Source: Turnera subulata (lineage: Eukaryota; Streptophyta; Magnoliopsida; Malpighiales; Passifloraceae). Taken from it: a stretch of 64,000 nucleotides of DNA. Shown here one piece after another: positions 20,940 through 32,076 of this stretch. A model generated the notes under the pieces. The model had not been told where the DNA came from. It saw only the letters and a list, made by a program, of their open reading frames with translations, and did no database searches. Both the position numbers and the translations under genes were made by a program. The stretch lies in contig JAKUCV010001343.1 of NCBI GenBank assembly GCA_028386065.3, positions 1 to 64,000 on the forward strand, written 5' to 3'. The number at the start of each line of letters is the position of its first letter. Position 1 is the stretch's first letter.

Positions 20940-21414
20940 AAATAGGAATAATCGCTTACAATCTAAGGAAGGCATAAATATTTAAGGATCGCAATACTCC
21001 ACGGCTTTGAAGTTGTTGGTGTCAAGCCACGTTCTGTTATTTTGTTTCATGAAATTGACAATTACCTCAAATTCATCCTATGTCGTTGCGCAATGGTTGG
21101 TCATTTGTTGTTATTCTTCTCCTCCTCCTCCTCCTTGGTCTTCAAATTTCTCGAAATCATCATTGTCGGCAAAGTTGAGATGGACACCGGATTAGATGAC
21201 CTGCATGCCTGGGATAATTAAGGTTTCAAATCGTGCCCAGATTGGTGGATCCTAAGCATAATACTGACAATGTAGTACTTCGTATAATCAGAGAAGTTGC
21301 AAAAGACATTTTGTGAAGAAAAAAAGAAGGTGAGAAGAAAACACTTCATTACAAAACCACTGATGTGTTTGGACTTTCGGTCCTTTTACTGTATGTCAAC
21401 GACAACAGATAAAG

Positions 21415-21845
21415 AGAACAAGTGGATTTTTGGTCCCTATACTGCCCTCAATTTTGAAATGTCAGTCCTATACCAAAATTTTATGGATTTTGGTCCTTAT
21501 ACTACCTCAAATATATGGTCTTTAGTACTTTCGGCCACCGGGCGACCGTCGGAGACACGTGTCACCATATATTATTCGCCCATGTCTTCATGTGGGCCCC
21601 ACCAATCCGGGTCGACTTGGGCATTGCGAACGGGTTGTCTTTCCAGTTGATCCGGGTCGGTGGGACCCGCATGAATATGTGGACGAATAATATGGTGACA
21701 TGTGTCTCCGACGGTCGCCCGGTGGCCGGAAGTACCAAAAACCATATATTTGAGGTAGTACGAAGACCAAAATCCATAAAATTTTAGTATAGGGCTGACA
21801 TTTCAAAATCGAGGACAGTACAGGGACCAAAAATCCATTTGTTCC
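21415..21845. mobile_element. Mutator-like MITE A, inserted in MITE B
   Basis: The left end AGAACAAGTGGATTTTTGG and right end CCAAAAATCCATTTGTTCC are inverted repeats that continue inward for about 170 bases on each side, including the TATATGG, ACTTTCGGCC/GGCCGGAAGT and GTCGGAGACAC blocks. ACAGATAAAG is duplicated at 21405-21414 and 21846-21855, a 10-bp duplication. Confidence 0.82.
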
Positions 21846-22160
21846 ACAGATAAAGTGGATTTTTGGTCCCTGTACTCTCCTCAAATTTTAAATGTGGTTG
21901 TTGTATTCAATTTTTATGGATTTTGGTCCTTGTACTCCATGTTTCCATTAAATTTCGTACTTCCGAACACGTGTCATCATTCAATTGGTTCAATTTAAAT
22001 CCCACATGATGGCTAAACCAATCAAATGATGACACATGTCCGGAAGTATCAAATTTAATGAAAACATGGAGTACAAGGACCAAAATCCATGAAAATTGAG
22101 TACAATGACCACATTCAAAATTCGAAACGAGTATAGAGACAAAAAATCCACTTTGTCCCA
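21846..22160. mobile_element. Mutator-like MITE B
   Basis: A second fold-back of the same broad family: AAAGTGGATTTTTGGTCCC at the left, with its inverted partner ending CCACTTTGTCCC near 22159. The two arms meet around GAACCAATTGAAT/ATTTAAATCC near 21990. Its left terminus is the place where MITE A landed. Confidence 0.7.
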
Positions 22161-22785
22161 AAGAGAACTCACAACAGAATAGTACGGGTAGCCTGCCATT
22201 GGTTACTTGCGATGGGGAGGGGCTGTAGATAATCAGCCAACGTTTCAATACTTCTCAGAAATCAGATGTTAAGCTGTTGTCATCTATTTGAATTTTCATA
22301 GAAGGCTTAAAGCAATTCGATATAGTCTTTATTAATCACTAGTTTTGCCAATCATTGTTGCGGTTTAAACAAAATCTGATCAATGTTCTTCTCTTTCCCA
22401 GAGTATACACTTTGGCATTTCAGTTTCTATGCTCGACAGGACATTATAGTAAAGGGGAATCTAAAACCTAGTGACAAACCAATCAAGCTCCGCTAGTTTG
22501 TTTACGACAATGGACGAAAGACAGGAGCTACTACTATGTGGTACAATTTGTTGTATCATGAAATTAGAGGAAACTGTGCTGGGGGAAGGTGTCCCAGATG
22601 GTCATGATTATAAGTGGGAGAGTCTTCTTATTTTGTCTCAAATGGTTATGATTATAAGTCCAGTCAGCGTATACATCACTATGCTTGGTGTGTCTTAGTT
22701 TGGACTTTCGGTCCTTTTATCGTATCGAACATCTCTTAAAGTTTTGGTGGATGTATCATGATTTTGCAGTTTGATTAAAACTCAT
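22161..22785. other. Spacer with a shared 21-bp word
   Basis: No gene seen. TTTGGACTTTCGGTCCTTTTA occurs at about 22698-22718 and also at 21368-21388, left of MITE A, hinting at another copy of the same repeat family. Confidence 0.35.
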
Positions 22786-24243
22786 CTATTTTAGATGAGT
22801 TTTAATGTCCATATAAACAATCTCTTCAAAGAGATCTTTGAAATTAAAGAACCATTCTCTGTTGGGACATATATGGTAGGTGCAACCTAAATTCAGAGCC
22901 CACTCATCTACTTGTGATATTGAAGGTGAAATAACTAATGAGATGTCTAACCCCACATCACTTTTACAATCAACAGTGTTTGCATCTTGTAGAGTCTTCC
23001 CTTTCTTCTTCAACTTTGGACAGTCTTGCTTCCAATGCCCTTTCTCGTGACAAAAAGAACACTCATCTTTGGCGATTTTACTTCTTGACTTGGACCTTCC
23101 TCTTCTCCCCTTCGATTGCCTTTATTGTCGACCTCTACCACTAAACCTTCATCCGCCACAGTTGCTTTGTTCCTCATTTTATCCTGTTGTCTTAACTCAT
23201 GACTGTACAAAGCCGAACATACAACATCCAGTGAAACATTCTCCTTCCCATGAAGTAGCGCAGTCTCCAAGTTCTCAAATTCATTGGGAAGAGATGGTAA
23301 CAATATCAAAGCCAAATCTTCATATTCAAAAGACAACATCCATATTGAATAAATCTGCAACTAACTTATTAAACAAAGTGATGTGTTCATTCATAGTAGT
23401 ACCTGGTCGATACTCAAATCGGAACAATCTCTTCTTCATTAGAAGTTGGATTTTCGGGTTTTTTGGGCCCCTATGTTTAGTGGTTTGGCCAATTTGGTAC
23501 CCCGACAATTTTTTTGGCCGAGCATATACCCCGAGATTGTGTGGGCAGGCCAAACGTATACCCCTGGTCAGGCACCTGCTGATGTGGAGGTTGCCCGGGG
23601 TATTTACGCGTGTTACTGTAGCAAAACGACGTCATTTCAGAGGATTGGATTTCAGTGAAGTGGGCCCCACTAAGCCACCTGTGTCCGACGTGGCATGAAA
23701 CGGTGTCGTTTTCTCACTTAAAACGACGCCGTTTTGCTACAGTAACACGCGCAAATACCCGAGCAGCCTCCACGTCAGCAGGTGCCTGACCAGGGGTATA
23801 CGTTTGGCCTGCCCATGCAATCTCGGGGTATATGCCCGGCCAAAAAAAATGTCGGGGTACCAAATTGGCCAAACCACTAAACATGGGGGCCCAAAAAACC
23901 CAAAAACCCTTAGAAGTTTATCCTAACTAGTCTTCTTTAAGAAAGTGCCTTCCAATGCCTTCCACAGTTTGTGTGCAGAAACTTCATTTTTGAATGCACA
24001 CTTCTGCTCTCTAGACAGGCACTATCAAATTGTCCTGCAAGCCAACTTGTTAATGTGAGACCCATCCATGTCACTGATATCATCAGGCTAGTTATCTTTA
24101 ATAGTAGTATCAAGGCCTTGTTGGAACAATGAGTCATGGACCTCACACTACCACATACCAAAACAATCAGTACTATCAACTATCTCCATAACAAGTTTCA
24201 AATTAGATATTAGAAGCCTCGACCATTTAGAAGTGGAAGCCAT
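22786..24243 (-). pseudogene. Ty1/copia gag and start of protease (Tork-type), broken
   Basis: The gag ATG is at 24243 (minus), beginning MASTSKWSRLLISNLKLVME. Downstream pieces include KNEVSAHKLWKALEGTFLKK, DLALILLPSLPNEFENLETA, a CCHC knuckle (CFCHEKGHWKQDC) near 23020-23060 and a protease start with CTYHICPNREWF near 22850, where the usual catalytic Asp of the DSG word is replaced (LNLG). Several stops lie between 24180 and 24000. The frame is split at 23439 by a 462-bp MITE. It ends near 22786; integrase, reverse transcriptase and the 3' LTR are missing. Confidence 0.75.
23448..23909. mobile_element. Mutator-like MITE inside copia gag, 462 bp
   Basis: Arms from GGATTTTCGGGTTTTTTGGG at the left and CCCAAAAAACCCAAAAACCC at the right pair over about 190 bases, including the CAGGCACCTGCTGA/CAGCAGGTGCCTG and CTACAGTAACACGCG blocks. 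TTAGAAGTT is duplicated at 23439-23447 and 23910-23918. It is of the same family as the 59.29 kb terminus. Confidence 0.85.
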
Positions 24244-24340
24244 CTCTCCAGTATCCTTTTTTGTACCTCCTTCTTCTATTACAAAATCAAAAGATAGTAT
24301 TTAATAATTTAATATTTCAACAAATTGCCTTAAGGGTGAA

Positions 24341-24358
24341 CCTTCGGCTCCAGTACCA
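24341..24358 (-). other. Primer-binding site of the minus-strand copia element
   Basis: The minus strand reads AAGTGGTACTGGAGCCGA directly after the LTR end (CCCCCAACA). It is a diverged initiator-methionine tRNA site (TGGTATCAGAGCC). Confidence 0.65.
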
Positions 24359-24360
24359 CT

Positions 24361-24741
24361 TGTTGGGGGAAAACTCAGGTATTTTTTCCACTACAACGAA
24401 CAACCGGTGAATTAAACTGATAATTCACAATCTATACCCGACAAATAAATATTTAATATTTAATATTATATCAGCAATGTACGGCGGAAACTAATTGGCG
24501 GAATAATGACAGAGACAAGAAACGAACAAGCCTGAAAATTGATAATGGAGTTCGGCCAATAATTGTCTACGTCTCCGGAGCACCACTATTGCGGCTTTCT
24601 CTTTATATTAAGAGAAGAGTATGTAATACAAATTTTGGGATACACAAAAGAAAGGGAGTGTTACATATATAGAGCTCCACAACTCCTCCAAAGTAACTTC
24701 CAACAGATGTGGGATAGCAAATAATGCACCACAATATAACA
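24361..24741 (-). repeat. 5' LTR of the minus-strand Tork-type copia element, 381 bp
   Basis: Plus-strand ends TGTTGGGGG (24361) and ATATAACA (24741), so the minus LTR starts TGTTATAT and ends CCCCCAACA. The gag frame lies just beyond the primer site. No 3' LTR was found in the window. Confidence 0.7.
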
Positions 24742-24754
24742 CTATCATCACTAG

Positions 24755-24970
24755 ATGCAATTTAGAAGTCCCATAGTCCTTGGGGAAATGAACAATCTAA
24801 GGCTGCTTCCTTTCCATTCTAATTATGCCTCCTACAATAATTCCATCAAGCTTGAGCTTCCACAAGGGCTTGAATATCTTCTAAATGTAGTCTTAGGCTA
24901 CTCCACTGGATCCATCATCATTTTTGCCATTGAATTTCTATTCCATGACATGCAATTAATGGTCGGTGCA
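24755..24970 (+). pseudogene. TNL resistance gene, first LRR exon (extra partial copy)
   Basis: The frame reads FRSPIVLGEMNNLRLLPF and then KLELPQGLEYL, the start of the leucine-rich repeat region of TIR-NBS-LRR proteins. 30780-30960 carries a diverged second version. The order here (LRR before NB-ARC) shows a partial duplication or the remains of a neighbouring gene. Confidence 0.65.
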
Positions 24971-25069
24971 CACCAACATAGATCAAATCAGGTGATGTTG
25001 AAAAGTTGTCAAATTGGTAACATAAAACCTTGAGCAGTAATGCGCATCATCCTTGAGTAGTCAAACGAT

Positions 25070-25283
25070 CTTGTTTGTGTCCAGCTCCTCTATGTTATTT
25101 TGTCACGGGAGGTGATAGAGCTTGCCCATGGCAAGTCTTTGCCCTTTAAAGTCTTGGATTGCGATATGTTCACGAAGGATTAGGAAACCTGGGAAAGTGA
25201 GATAAGAAAACTGAAAGACTCTCCACACGAGGACATTCAAAATCTAAAACTAAGTTATGATGGGCTGGAGTGGCGCGAGCAAC
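25070..25283 (+). pseudogene. TNL resistance gene, NB-ARC part before the copia insertion
   Basis: The TNL proteins are cytosolic immune receptors. This part reads SREVIELAHGKSLPFKVLDC, then (after a stop) ESEIRKLKDSPHEDIQNLKL and SYDGLEWREQ, the GLPLA-equivalent region and the ARC2 start. GLPLA is degenerate (GKSLPF). The frame is cut by the copia element whose left duplication AGCAAC is at 25278-25283; it picks up again at 30043. Confidence 0.75.
25278..25283. repeat. Target-site duplication AGCAAC, left
   Basis: AGCAAC at 25278-25283 recurs at 30043-30048 on the far side of the copia element. Confidence 0.85.
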
Positions 25284-25491
25284 TATAGAAATATATAAAG
25301 AGAGGTTTTGGAAACACTGAGAATTGGCTACACTTAGTCATAGCCTTCTGGTATATTATATAGTGTGAGTGTGATACACATAGGTTACAACAAGTAGTAA
25401 TATACAAGGACTGAGAAGCTAAAACACAGATAAGGATTAGAATCAGACATAGGATGACTAAACTAAGTGATAATATCTATCATATACTAAT
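25284..25491 (-). repeat. 3' LTR of the minus-strand Ale-type element
   Basis: 208 bp, from TATAGAAATATATAAAG to ATATACTAAT on the plus strand, matching 29836-30042 with few differences. Confidence 0.88.
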
Positions 25492-25587
25492 GCTCCCCCT
25501 CAAACTAAATCGGGGCAGAGCAGAGGTGTAGTTTGTCTCGCAGTCAATGAAATCTTTTGGTTGGTAAGAGCTTACTAAGAACATCAG

Positions 25588-28500
25588 CTAGTTGCTCAGT
25601 ACTCTGAACAAATTTGATGTGCATTCGGTTTGCTGGAACCTACTCACGAACGAAATGATAATCAAGAGCAACATGTTTAGTGCGAGGAAGCTGCACCAGA
25701 TTGTGACAAAGATATGTTGCACCAATATTGTCACACCAGATGGTAGGAGTGGTGTGCTAAATTCCAAGTTCCCCAAGTAGTGATTGAACCCAAATGATTC
25801 CAGCAGAACCATCGCAACAGCTTTATACTCGGCCTCAGTAGAAGATATCGCCACCGTCCGTTGTTTTCTAGAAGCCCAGGAAACCAAGTTGTCTCCCATA
25901 AAAACTAAGTAACTAGTAGAAGAATTTCGATCATCTATACTACCACCCCAATCAGCGTCAGTATAAACATGCAAGGAGGTGTTGGTCTTGTGATGAAGCT
26001 ACAAGCCATAAGCATCTGTTTCTTTCAAGTAGCGAAAAATTCGTTTTACTGCCTGAAAGTGGTCTTCTGTTGGTTGTTGCATAAACTGACTGACTTTGTT
26101 TACCATATAAACAATATCAGGGCGAGTGATTCCCAAATACTAAAGAGAGCCTACTAATTGACGATACAAAGTTGGATTATAAAACTCTGTACCTCCCATC
26201 TTTGTTAACTTTGTAGTAGTAGATGCTGGTGTGCTGAGTCCTTTACAATCCGCCATACCTGACTTCGTTAAAAGGTCTTTAATATATTTCTGTTGCGTCA
26301 ACAAAACACCCTTAGAATTTGGTGTTAACTCGACACCAAGAAAGTAGTTTGCCTCCCCAAAAATGCGAAGAGAGAACTCTTGACCAAGCTTACGAATCAG
26401 GCTTGCAACAAAAACTTTGCTATTTCTTGTAAACTATATATCGTCTACATAAATCAAGACATAAGAAACAGTGTTGCCATGCCTGTAAATCATCAGAGAT
26501 GAATCGGATTTGGAGATGCAAAAACCAAGAATGAGGAGGTAATAACTGAGACGCTTATACCAAGCTCTCGGGGCCTATTTCAGGCCGTATAATGATTTCT
26601 CCAATTTACAGACATGAGTTGGTTTATCCGGTGCCAAAAATCCCTGAGGTTGAGTCATATAAACATCTTCAATAATAACGCCATGTAAGAATGCATTCCG
26701 TATGTCTAGTTTCTGAACCGACCAAGAACAAGAGAGAGCATAAGACAGGACTACTGGAATCGTTGTTGGTTTAACAACAGGACTGAAAACATCCTTGAAG
26801 TCAATACCTTCACGTTGGTGAAATCTTTTTGCCACCAACCGCGCCTTAAAACGCTCAATCTCCCCATTTGTTTTCTTTTTGATTCTGTATACCCATTTGT
26901 GTCCCACAAGATTCATGCCTTCATGATATGGAACAAGTGTCCAGGTGTGATTCCGAATTAGAGCATTTATCTCATCCTGCATAGCATGTCTCCATACCAT
27001 GTATTTATTTGCTTCTGTAAAACATAAAGGCTCAGTAACAGGGGCAGCGTGTTTTTGTACAATATAATTGGATGGAGAGAATCTGTCCACAGGTTTAGGA
27101 TTACCATGCAGAGTCATACGCCGGGGAGGTATTCGACTTTTAGGAGGAGAAGTGGAAGAGGGACACGGTTGTGGGGAAACGGTGGGTTCCGAAATAGATA
27201 GGCTAGTTGGAGAAAAAGACAGCTGGCGTTAGGAAAGGACTCTAGAAGTGTCTATTGTCCTGTTGGTCAGAGGTGTTGGTGTTGGAGTAGGGGATGCAAT
27301 TTGGTTCGGTGATGGTAATCTGGTTGTGGGTGTGTGTGTTTTAGTCGGATAAGGAGAGCGGGTTGAGAATGAGGCAGGAGCAAAAACAGCAGGTTGTTGC
27401 GAAATTGTAATCGTCGGGCTTGTATTCTCAGGGAAAAACACAGTAAGTGACACCGACACCCATGTCTCATTGGAAGGTTGAGTAGGTTTTGGGGTTGAAG
27501 GCAAAGTGATAAAAGGAAAAATGGACTCAAAAAATTATACATGTCGCACGATGTACATGCAGCGTGTAGCAAAATCTAAGCAACGATAGCCCTTGTGAAG
27601 AGAGCTATAACCTAAGAACACACAAGGAGCAGACCTATAAAAGAACTTAGGGCTAATGTATGGACACAGATAAGGGAAGCAAAGACACCCAAAAACCTGG
27701 TGGAAAGTGAAATCTGGTGGTGTGTTAAAAAGACTCTCATGGGGTGACTTATTATTATTAACAAGAGTGGGCAATTGATTAATCAAGAACACAACAGTCT
27801 CAAGGGCAAAATGCCAATAAGAGAATGGTACTTTAGCAGTGGCCATCAAGGTCAGACCTGTGTTAACTATGTGCTTATGACGACGTTCAACAGAGCCTTG
27901 TTGCTCATGAGTGTGTGGGCACTGGAGGCAATGAGTAATCCCACAAGTCTGAAACCACTTGTGTGAGGACCGATACTCTCCTCCCCAATTACTCTGACCA
28001 GACTGTATTTTAGTATTAAATAAACGTTCAACCTGTGCTTGAAATTTTCCAAAGGTATCATATACTTCAGATTTTCGCTTCATAGGATAAAATCACATAA
28101 ATTTACTGTAATCATCCTAAAAAAGAACATAATATTTTGAGCCAAAAATGCTAGAGTAGGGAGATGGTCGCCAAACATCAGTAAAGACAAGTTCTAATGG
28201 TTTATTAACTCGAGTGAAAGTAGGAGACAAATGACTACGAGAAGACTTTCCCAAAGGACAGTAAAAAGAAGAAGTAAAACGAGAACTAGAAGACACAGGA
28301 AGACTCTGTTTATTGAGAAGTTGTTGCTGAAGTTGAATATGGGGGTGTCCAAGACGTTGGTGCCAAGTTTCTGCATCAACCCTGGTTACAGATAGCGCCT
28401 GAGGACCACGGGACAAGGAAGATGAGTTGAAATTATACAAGCCATTACTGCTCCTGCCTGTGAGGAGGATGGTCTTGGTGGCTCGATCCTTTAAAAAAAC

Positions 28501-28814
28501 AAATCCGGGTGAAATTCGAAGAACACATTGTTATTAGATGCAAATTGCTGGACAGAAAGAAGTGATTTGGTGATGTCAGGGACATGTAAAATATTTTTAA
28601 TATGCAAAGGCCTAAAGGAAGAAGGGAAGGAAGTATTACCATCACCTGCAATTTGCAATTCGTGTCCATTGCCAACCTGCACTGAGTCATGACCAGAATA
28701 ATCGGTATAAGGATGGAGATAATGCTGATCCGGAGTCACATGGTGACTTGCTCCTGTATTAGGAAACCATTGACTTGCAGGATACTGAGCATATCCGTGA
28801 GAGACAGTGTTCAC
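25588..28814 (-). pseudogene. Copia pol (protease, integrase, reverse transcriptase, RNase H), broken
   Basis: Minus-strand order: protease at 28814-28491 (FPNTGASHHVTPD, where the DSGAS catalytic Asp is changed to Asn); integrase zinc part at 28440 (WHQRLGHPH); integrase core at 28083-27535, including GGEY and HEQQGSVERRHK; reverse transcriptase start at 27117 ([20 protein letters not shown]) to 26575 ([10 protein letters not shown]); the YVDD catalytic word at about 26440-26460 (VLIYVDDI); RNase H at 25974-25588 (TDADWGGSIDDR, SSTEAEY). Stops and frameshifts separate the blocks, so no polyprotein can be made. Confidence 0.82.
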
Positions 28815-28819
28815 AGCGG

Positions 28820-29769
28820 GAGAGAGATTGGCATTGCGTTGATGGCAATTGGGTGCGGTGCACCCTATTTTTCTTCAGATCTGACATTTAGGGCGATAAA
28901 ACTCATTTTTATACCCTAGGTTACCACCACTACGCCCCCGTTGAGGAGGAATGATTTGTTGATGCTACGTCACGTGAACAGAGGGTGTAGCAGGGACAGG
29001 AGGCTCCTTCACGGCATCAACTGAGGCGGGTTGATCAATAGCAAGAGATTTGAGGGGATCGGCATTAAGAAACTCGTAACTCATTAATGCACCTTGAAGC
29101 TCAGCAAAGGAAAGAGGCTCGAGCATGGCTGCAAATGTTGTACCAAACGTCTTAAGCTCAGGCTGAAGTCCCCGAATCAAGCTAATCTGAAAGTCTGTCG
29201 CACGCATGGCCTGCCCACTGAAAGCAAGCTCATCAGAAAGACGCTTGGCGCGATTTAAATACAGCATGACCGGTTCTTCTGGATGTTGTGTGATCCGCTG
29301 CAAGGCAAAAAGTATAGCCATTCAACGGGCCTGATTAGAGGAGGCAAGAGAAGTCTCGAGTCCATCCCAGGCCTCCTTTGAGGTACGTTTGCCAACCACA
29401 GTGGGGAATACTTCAACTGCAATTGAAGAAGTGATACTGCTCAAAATAGCTTGGTCTTGTTGAATCCAACGATCATACGCTGGATTGTGTTGTGCTTCAC
29501 CAGCATCATTCAAAACAGTTGGTGAAGGGCAAGGAAAAGAACCAGTTGCGTAACCAAGCACTCCCTGTCCAGCCAGAAAGGGCTCTATCTGTGCACGCCA
29601 AAAAACATAGTTGGTGTGAGAGAGTTTGATAGAGATTGCTTGATGAGAATTGCTCAGTGTTTCAATTGGGGCAACCGGCAACAGCGACTCCTACAGCAGA
29701 CTCATTAACCTTAGAGCCAGAAGAACCCGACAGAGCAGAACCAGTAGGATGAGTTATATCGGTGGCCAT
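28820..29769 (-). pseudogene. Copia gag (Ale-type), broken
   Basis: ATG at 29769 (minus) opens MATDITHPTGSALSGSSGSK; the frame shifts near 29685 and continues KLSHTNYVFWRAQIEPFLAG, then a stop at 29322 and a second piece with RAKRLSDELAFSG and QISLIRGLQPELKT. A degenerate CCHC knuckle (CQI..KIGCTAPNC) lies near 28850-28890. The same protein, in better shape in places, is encoded on the plus strand at 34.6-35.5 kb. Confidence 0.75.
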
Positions 29770-29835
29770 GATAAAAAATAGAGACTAGGGTTTTGTTTAT
29801 TTTCGGATGCGGTTAAGTGTATAGCTCCGCTATCA

Positions 29836-30042
29836 TATAGAAATATATAAAGAGAGATTTTGGAAACACTGAGAATCGGCTACACTTAGTCATAGCCTTT
29901 CTGGTATATTATATAGTGTGACAGTGATACACATAGGTTACAGGAAGTAGTAATATACAAGGACTGAGAAACTGATATAGATAAGGATTAGAATCAGAGA
30001 TAGGATGACTACGCTAAGTGATAATATCTATCATATACTAAT
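29836..30042 (-). repeat. 5' LTR of the minus-strand Ale-type element
   Basis: 207 bp. Its inner side borders the minus-strand primer site TGATAGCGGAGC; the outer side borders the duplication AGCAAC at 30043-30048. Confidence 0.88.
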
Positions 30043-30300
30043 AGCAACAAAATACTTTTGGATATTGCATGTGTTTTTAAAGGGTGGTCTATACGTGACA
30101 TTCAGCAATTCTGGATAATAAGTTTGCAGTAGAAAAACTAAAGAATAAGTGTCTTATTACCGTGTGTTGCTAGGAGGAAACCGTAGAAATGCATGACTTG
30201 ATACACAAATGTGCAAGGATGTTGTGTTGAATGAAAATCGTTCGGGATTCTCGGAAAAGAAGCAGGTTGTGGCGTTATGAGGATATACTCCAAGTACTAA
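30043..30300 (+). pseudogene. TNL resistance gene, NB-ARC part after the copia insertion
   Basis: After the insertion the frame resumes ILLDIACVFKGWSIRDIQQF (family: FLDIACFFKG) and then, with frame changes, EETVEMHDLIHKCARML, the MHD word of the ARC2 subdomain (here MHD kept in VEMHDLI). Stops follow. This confirms that 25070-25283 and this piece were one exon. Confidence 0.75.
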
Positions 30301-30381
30301 GTAAACCAATTGTAAGATCATGATGACTGAAAATAGTTGTCCATTTCTTGGGTTGATTTTATTTTTTTATAGTTAATTTAA

Positions 30382-30637
30382 GGAATAAAGTGTTTTTTCA
30401 TCCTTGTATTAGACCTCAAAGTTGGAAGTCATCCCTCTATTAGATTTCGGCTTGTTTTCATCCCTCTATTTGTGAATTTTGTCTTATTTTCATCCTTGCG
30501 TTCGCCTTTTTGGCCTATTTAGAGGGATGAAAACAAGCCAAAACCCGTGGACCAAGGGATGAAAACAGACCAAAACCAATACAAGGATGACTTTCAACTT
30601 TATGGTCTAATACATGGATGAAAAAAGGCTTTAATCC
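30382..30637. mobile_element. Mutator-like MITE, 256 bp
   Basis: Inverted arms start GGAATAAAGTGTTTTTTCATCC at the left and end GGATGAAAAAAGGCTTTAATCC at the right and are built of TTTTCATCCCT(C/T)T words. GTTAATTTAA is duplicated at 30372-30381 and 30638-30647. It lies in an intron position of the resistance pseudogene. Confidence 0.85.
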
Positions 30638-30769
30638 GTTAATTTAACATATATATTACTCATATGTTCATTTGCTTTGGTACAATGATGATGAGGGAGC
30701 TGAAAGAGTTGAAGCTTTGTCACCAGATATGTCCCAAGGTAGCCGTATAATTCAATTAAGTCCCAAAAT

Positions 30770-30975
30770 CTTCGAGGAAATGTGCAATCTAAGGCTGCTT
30801 CAATTCTATTTTGTGAATGACTGGTACTAGAAACCCACCAAGTTTCATCTTCCACAAGAAGGGCTTGAATATCTTCCAAATACTCTTAGGCTACTCCACC
30901 ACGATCTCTATCCATCACCGTCTTTGCCATCGAATTTCTATCCAGAGAGTATTGTCCATTCGTGAAATGCCTAGA
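30770..30975 (+). pseudogene. TNL resistance gene, first LRR exon
   Basis: Reads FEEMCNLRLLQFYF, then (after a stop) FHLPQ.GLEYLPNTLRLLHHD and LPSNFYPESIV, with a 1-base frame change. This is the conserved first LRR exon of TNL genes (…NLRLL…LPQGLEYLPDELR…LPSNF). It is in the expected place after the NB-ARC. Confidence 0.7.
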
Positions 30976-31123
30976 GCAACCTTGCATTTGTATATGTATA
31001 TGTATATGCTTTTATATAAATTTCAGAAACAAATTAATTAAAAATTAAGGTGTCTGACTTAGAACAAACTTTAATGTTTTGACGTTGTTTTAAGATGTCT
31101 GTGTCATTTTTTTTCTTCATGCA

Positions 31124-31233
31124 GCATCTGGTTAATTTGAAAGTGATTAAAGTTATGAAGTTTTCGGGAGTCCCAAATTTTAAGGTGTTGAATCTATGGG
31201 AATGTTCAAGCTTGGTTGAAATCCCTTCATCTC
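31124..31233 (+). pseudogene. TNL resistance gene, further LRR exon
   Basis: Reads QHLVNLKVIKVMKFSGVPNF and then KVLNLWECSSLVEIPSS after an AG-type acceptor at about 31123; family: LVNLKxIKL...PNLExLxLxxCxSLVEIPSS. It ends where a CACTA terminus begins. Confidence 0.7.
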
Positions 31234-31420
31234 ACTACAAGAAAATGGATTACTACTTACCAATCCTAGTGACCAATTTTAACATTTGGTAGTTATTGGT
31301 ATATATACAATGACTAAACTAAAGTTTGGTCATTTATCTTTTTATTGTCAAGATTATTAGTTACCACTTTCAGATCTTGTCATTAATATTTACCGGCTAT
31401 GGTCGTTAATATAGTCCCAC
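31234..31420 (+). mobile_element. CACTA transposon terminus, orphan
   Basis: CACTACAAGAAAA at 31234 is the standard terminal inverted repeat of plant CACTA elements, followed by the usual alternating subterminal words (TTACTACTTACCAA, TTTGGTCATTTATC). No inverted partner (TTTTCTTGTAGTG) was found downstream in the window. The extent is not known. Confidence 0.55.
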
Positions 31421-31912
31421 ATGATTATAATTATATTTTAAAAAAATAAAAGAAAATATTAGAAGATCTGTGCAATCAGTTGGTTGTTTTTTTGTTTTTC
31501 ACTTATCCACGTTCTTCTCTCTTATCCCACTATATCCCCTCATTTTTTTCTTTTCATTCATGGCTATGAATTTAGGTGTTGTTTTTGCTAGATAACTCCG
31601 GGAGCAATTGTTCCAATGCATTCATTATTTTTGCTTTTGAAAGGTAGCAGTTTCACAGCCACTTTGAGGAATCTCTATCATCAAGAGATAGTGAACGTAA
31701 GCAAGATGAGGAAGTCCAGTAAGCAAACCCTTCTTCCATTCCCTAATATTTTTCATGCTTTAATTCTGGGGTTGACTTTTTATTGGATTTATACGTACAC
31801 AATACTAGTTTTTGGCTGGGGTTTAAGTTCCCGGCATTCTCTCTAGAAGTCTACGGTGAATCAAAATCAATCTGCCTCTCAATGGCCATATATATTTGCT
31901 TTAATCGTGATT
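31421..31912. other. Decayed intron sequence
   Basis: AT-rich; nothing recognised. It lies inside the span of the resistance pseudogene. Confidence 0.3.
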
Positions 31913-32073
31913 TTCTTCAATTTCTTAATTGTTGTTTATTATTTACCCAAATTCTAAATACGAAAGTGATTGAGCGATTATTTCAATTTCTTAATTGTTG
32001 TTTATTATTTACCCAAATTCTGAAAATGAGAGTGATTGAGCGAATTATCTTCAATTTCTTAATTGTTATTTAT
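31913..32073. repeat. Tandem repeat, about 66-bp unit, 2.5 copies
   Basis: The unit starting CAATTTCTTAATTGTTGTTTA recurs at periods of 66 and 68 bases (TTTCTTAATT at 31921, 31987 and 32055), ending GATTGAGCGA before each restart. Confidence 0.85.
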
Positions 32074-32076
32074 TAT

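Larger units (their letters stand above)
25284..30042 (-). mobile_element. Ty1/copia element (Ale/Retrofit-type), 4.76 kb, in the NB-ARC exon
   Basis: LTRs of 208 and 207 bp (25284-25491, 29836-30042), primer-site region just inside the upper LTR (minus TGATAGCGGAGC), and a polypurine tract on the minus strand (TTGAGGGGGAGC) beside the lower LTR. AGCAAC is duplicated on both sides. Short LTRs, about 4.8-kb size and the SHHVTPD protease/RT words fit the Ale/Retrofit lineage. All copia domains are present in order gag, protease, integrase, reverse transcriptase, RNase H, but with many frame breaks. Confidence 0.88.
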
